A stretch of 21,992 nucleotides of DNA, taken from positions 1 through 21,992 of the IMG/VR virus record IMGVR_UViG_3300021963_000731; one strand, given 5' to 3'. The stretch comes from a virus. Below are positions 21,950 to 21,992 of this stretch, piece by piece. The position numbers were made by a program, and so were the translations under genes. The notes beneath the pieces are model-generated. The model made no database searches and was not told the DNA's origin. It worked only from the letters and a program-made list of their open reading frames with translations. Position 1 is the first letter of the stretch. Each line of letters starts with the position of its first letter.

Positions 21950-21957
21950 TATTTATA
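21950..21957 (-). promoter_or_regulatory. T4-type late promoter octamer for the structural block
   Basis: On the minus strand an exact TATAAATA lies six bases before the ATG at 21943. Transcription would begin at or next to the start codon, as for the octamer at 4470-4477. It heads a co-directional run of genes reaching 5660. One reading frame through 21946-21992 is open to a TAA, so an upstream gene could end here and the octamer would then overlap its last codons. Confidence 0.5.
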
Positions 21958-21992
21958 GCAATTAATGCGCTGATAGAGCAAAGCTAAAATAC

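Overview
The window looks like part of a lytic tailed-phage genome, probably a myovirus with T4-like features. The evidence is a class Ia ribonucleotide reductase pair, a dCMP deaminase, a PD-(D/E)XK nuclease, a GH24-type lysozyme, a tail-fibre gene ending in an S74 self-cleaving chaperone, very tight gene packing, and T4-type late-promoter octamers (TATAAATA) in front of several genes. The DNA is AT-rich and many start codons lack a clear Shine-Dalgarno sequence. No terminase, capsid, portal or polymerase gene is in the window, so family and host cannot be fixed. I see no tRNA, CRISPR array or insertion sequence, and no stretch of more than 300 bases without a gene.

Layout. (1) 1-3242, minus strand: nrdA followed directly by nrdB, which runs off the left edge. 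(2) 3243-5655: a block of small genes on both strands, each with its own control signals. It holds a coiled-coil/membrane protein, a bidirectional hairpin terminator, an SH3-like basic protein, a strongly promoted small gene with its own terminator, a 58-residue ORF, a small protein resembling the MbcA/ParS (DUF2384) fold, and a lysozyme with an N-terminal hydrophobic segment. (3) 5660-12316, minus strand: seven consecutive glycosyltransferase and methyltransferase genes. (4) 12353-14161, minus strand: a hypothetical gene, dCMP deaminase, the PD-(D/E)XK nuclease and a small hypothetical gene. (5) 14171-21943, minus strand: five virion-type genes. These are a 1108-residue protein with lectin-like and propeller-like segments, a 539-residue propeller-like protein, a 103-residue fibre-head protein, an S74 tail fibre, and a glycine-rich possible tip protein.

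How the genes may work together. From 21943 down to 5660 all genes lie on the minus strand with tiny gaps or overlaps and no convincing terminator. A late promoter at 21950-21957 could therefore drive host-recognition proteins, nucleotide-supply genes and the sugar-transfer cassette as one long unit. The reductase and dCMP deaminase feed deoxynucleotide synthesis. The cassette encodes apparently soluble transferases with four different folds or families plus two related methyltransferases, but no sugar-nucleotide synthesis and no flippase or polymerase. It would have to use host donors. Its position beside the fibre genes suggests that it glycosylates virion proteins or alters host surface glycans. 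That is an inference; the acceptor cannot be read from the sequence.

The most unusual items are the seven-gene glycan cassette, including a two-domain HtrL/WlaTC-plus-GT-A fusion, and the large virion protein in which a propeller-like segment seems to interrupt a lectin-like domain.
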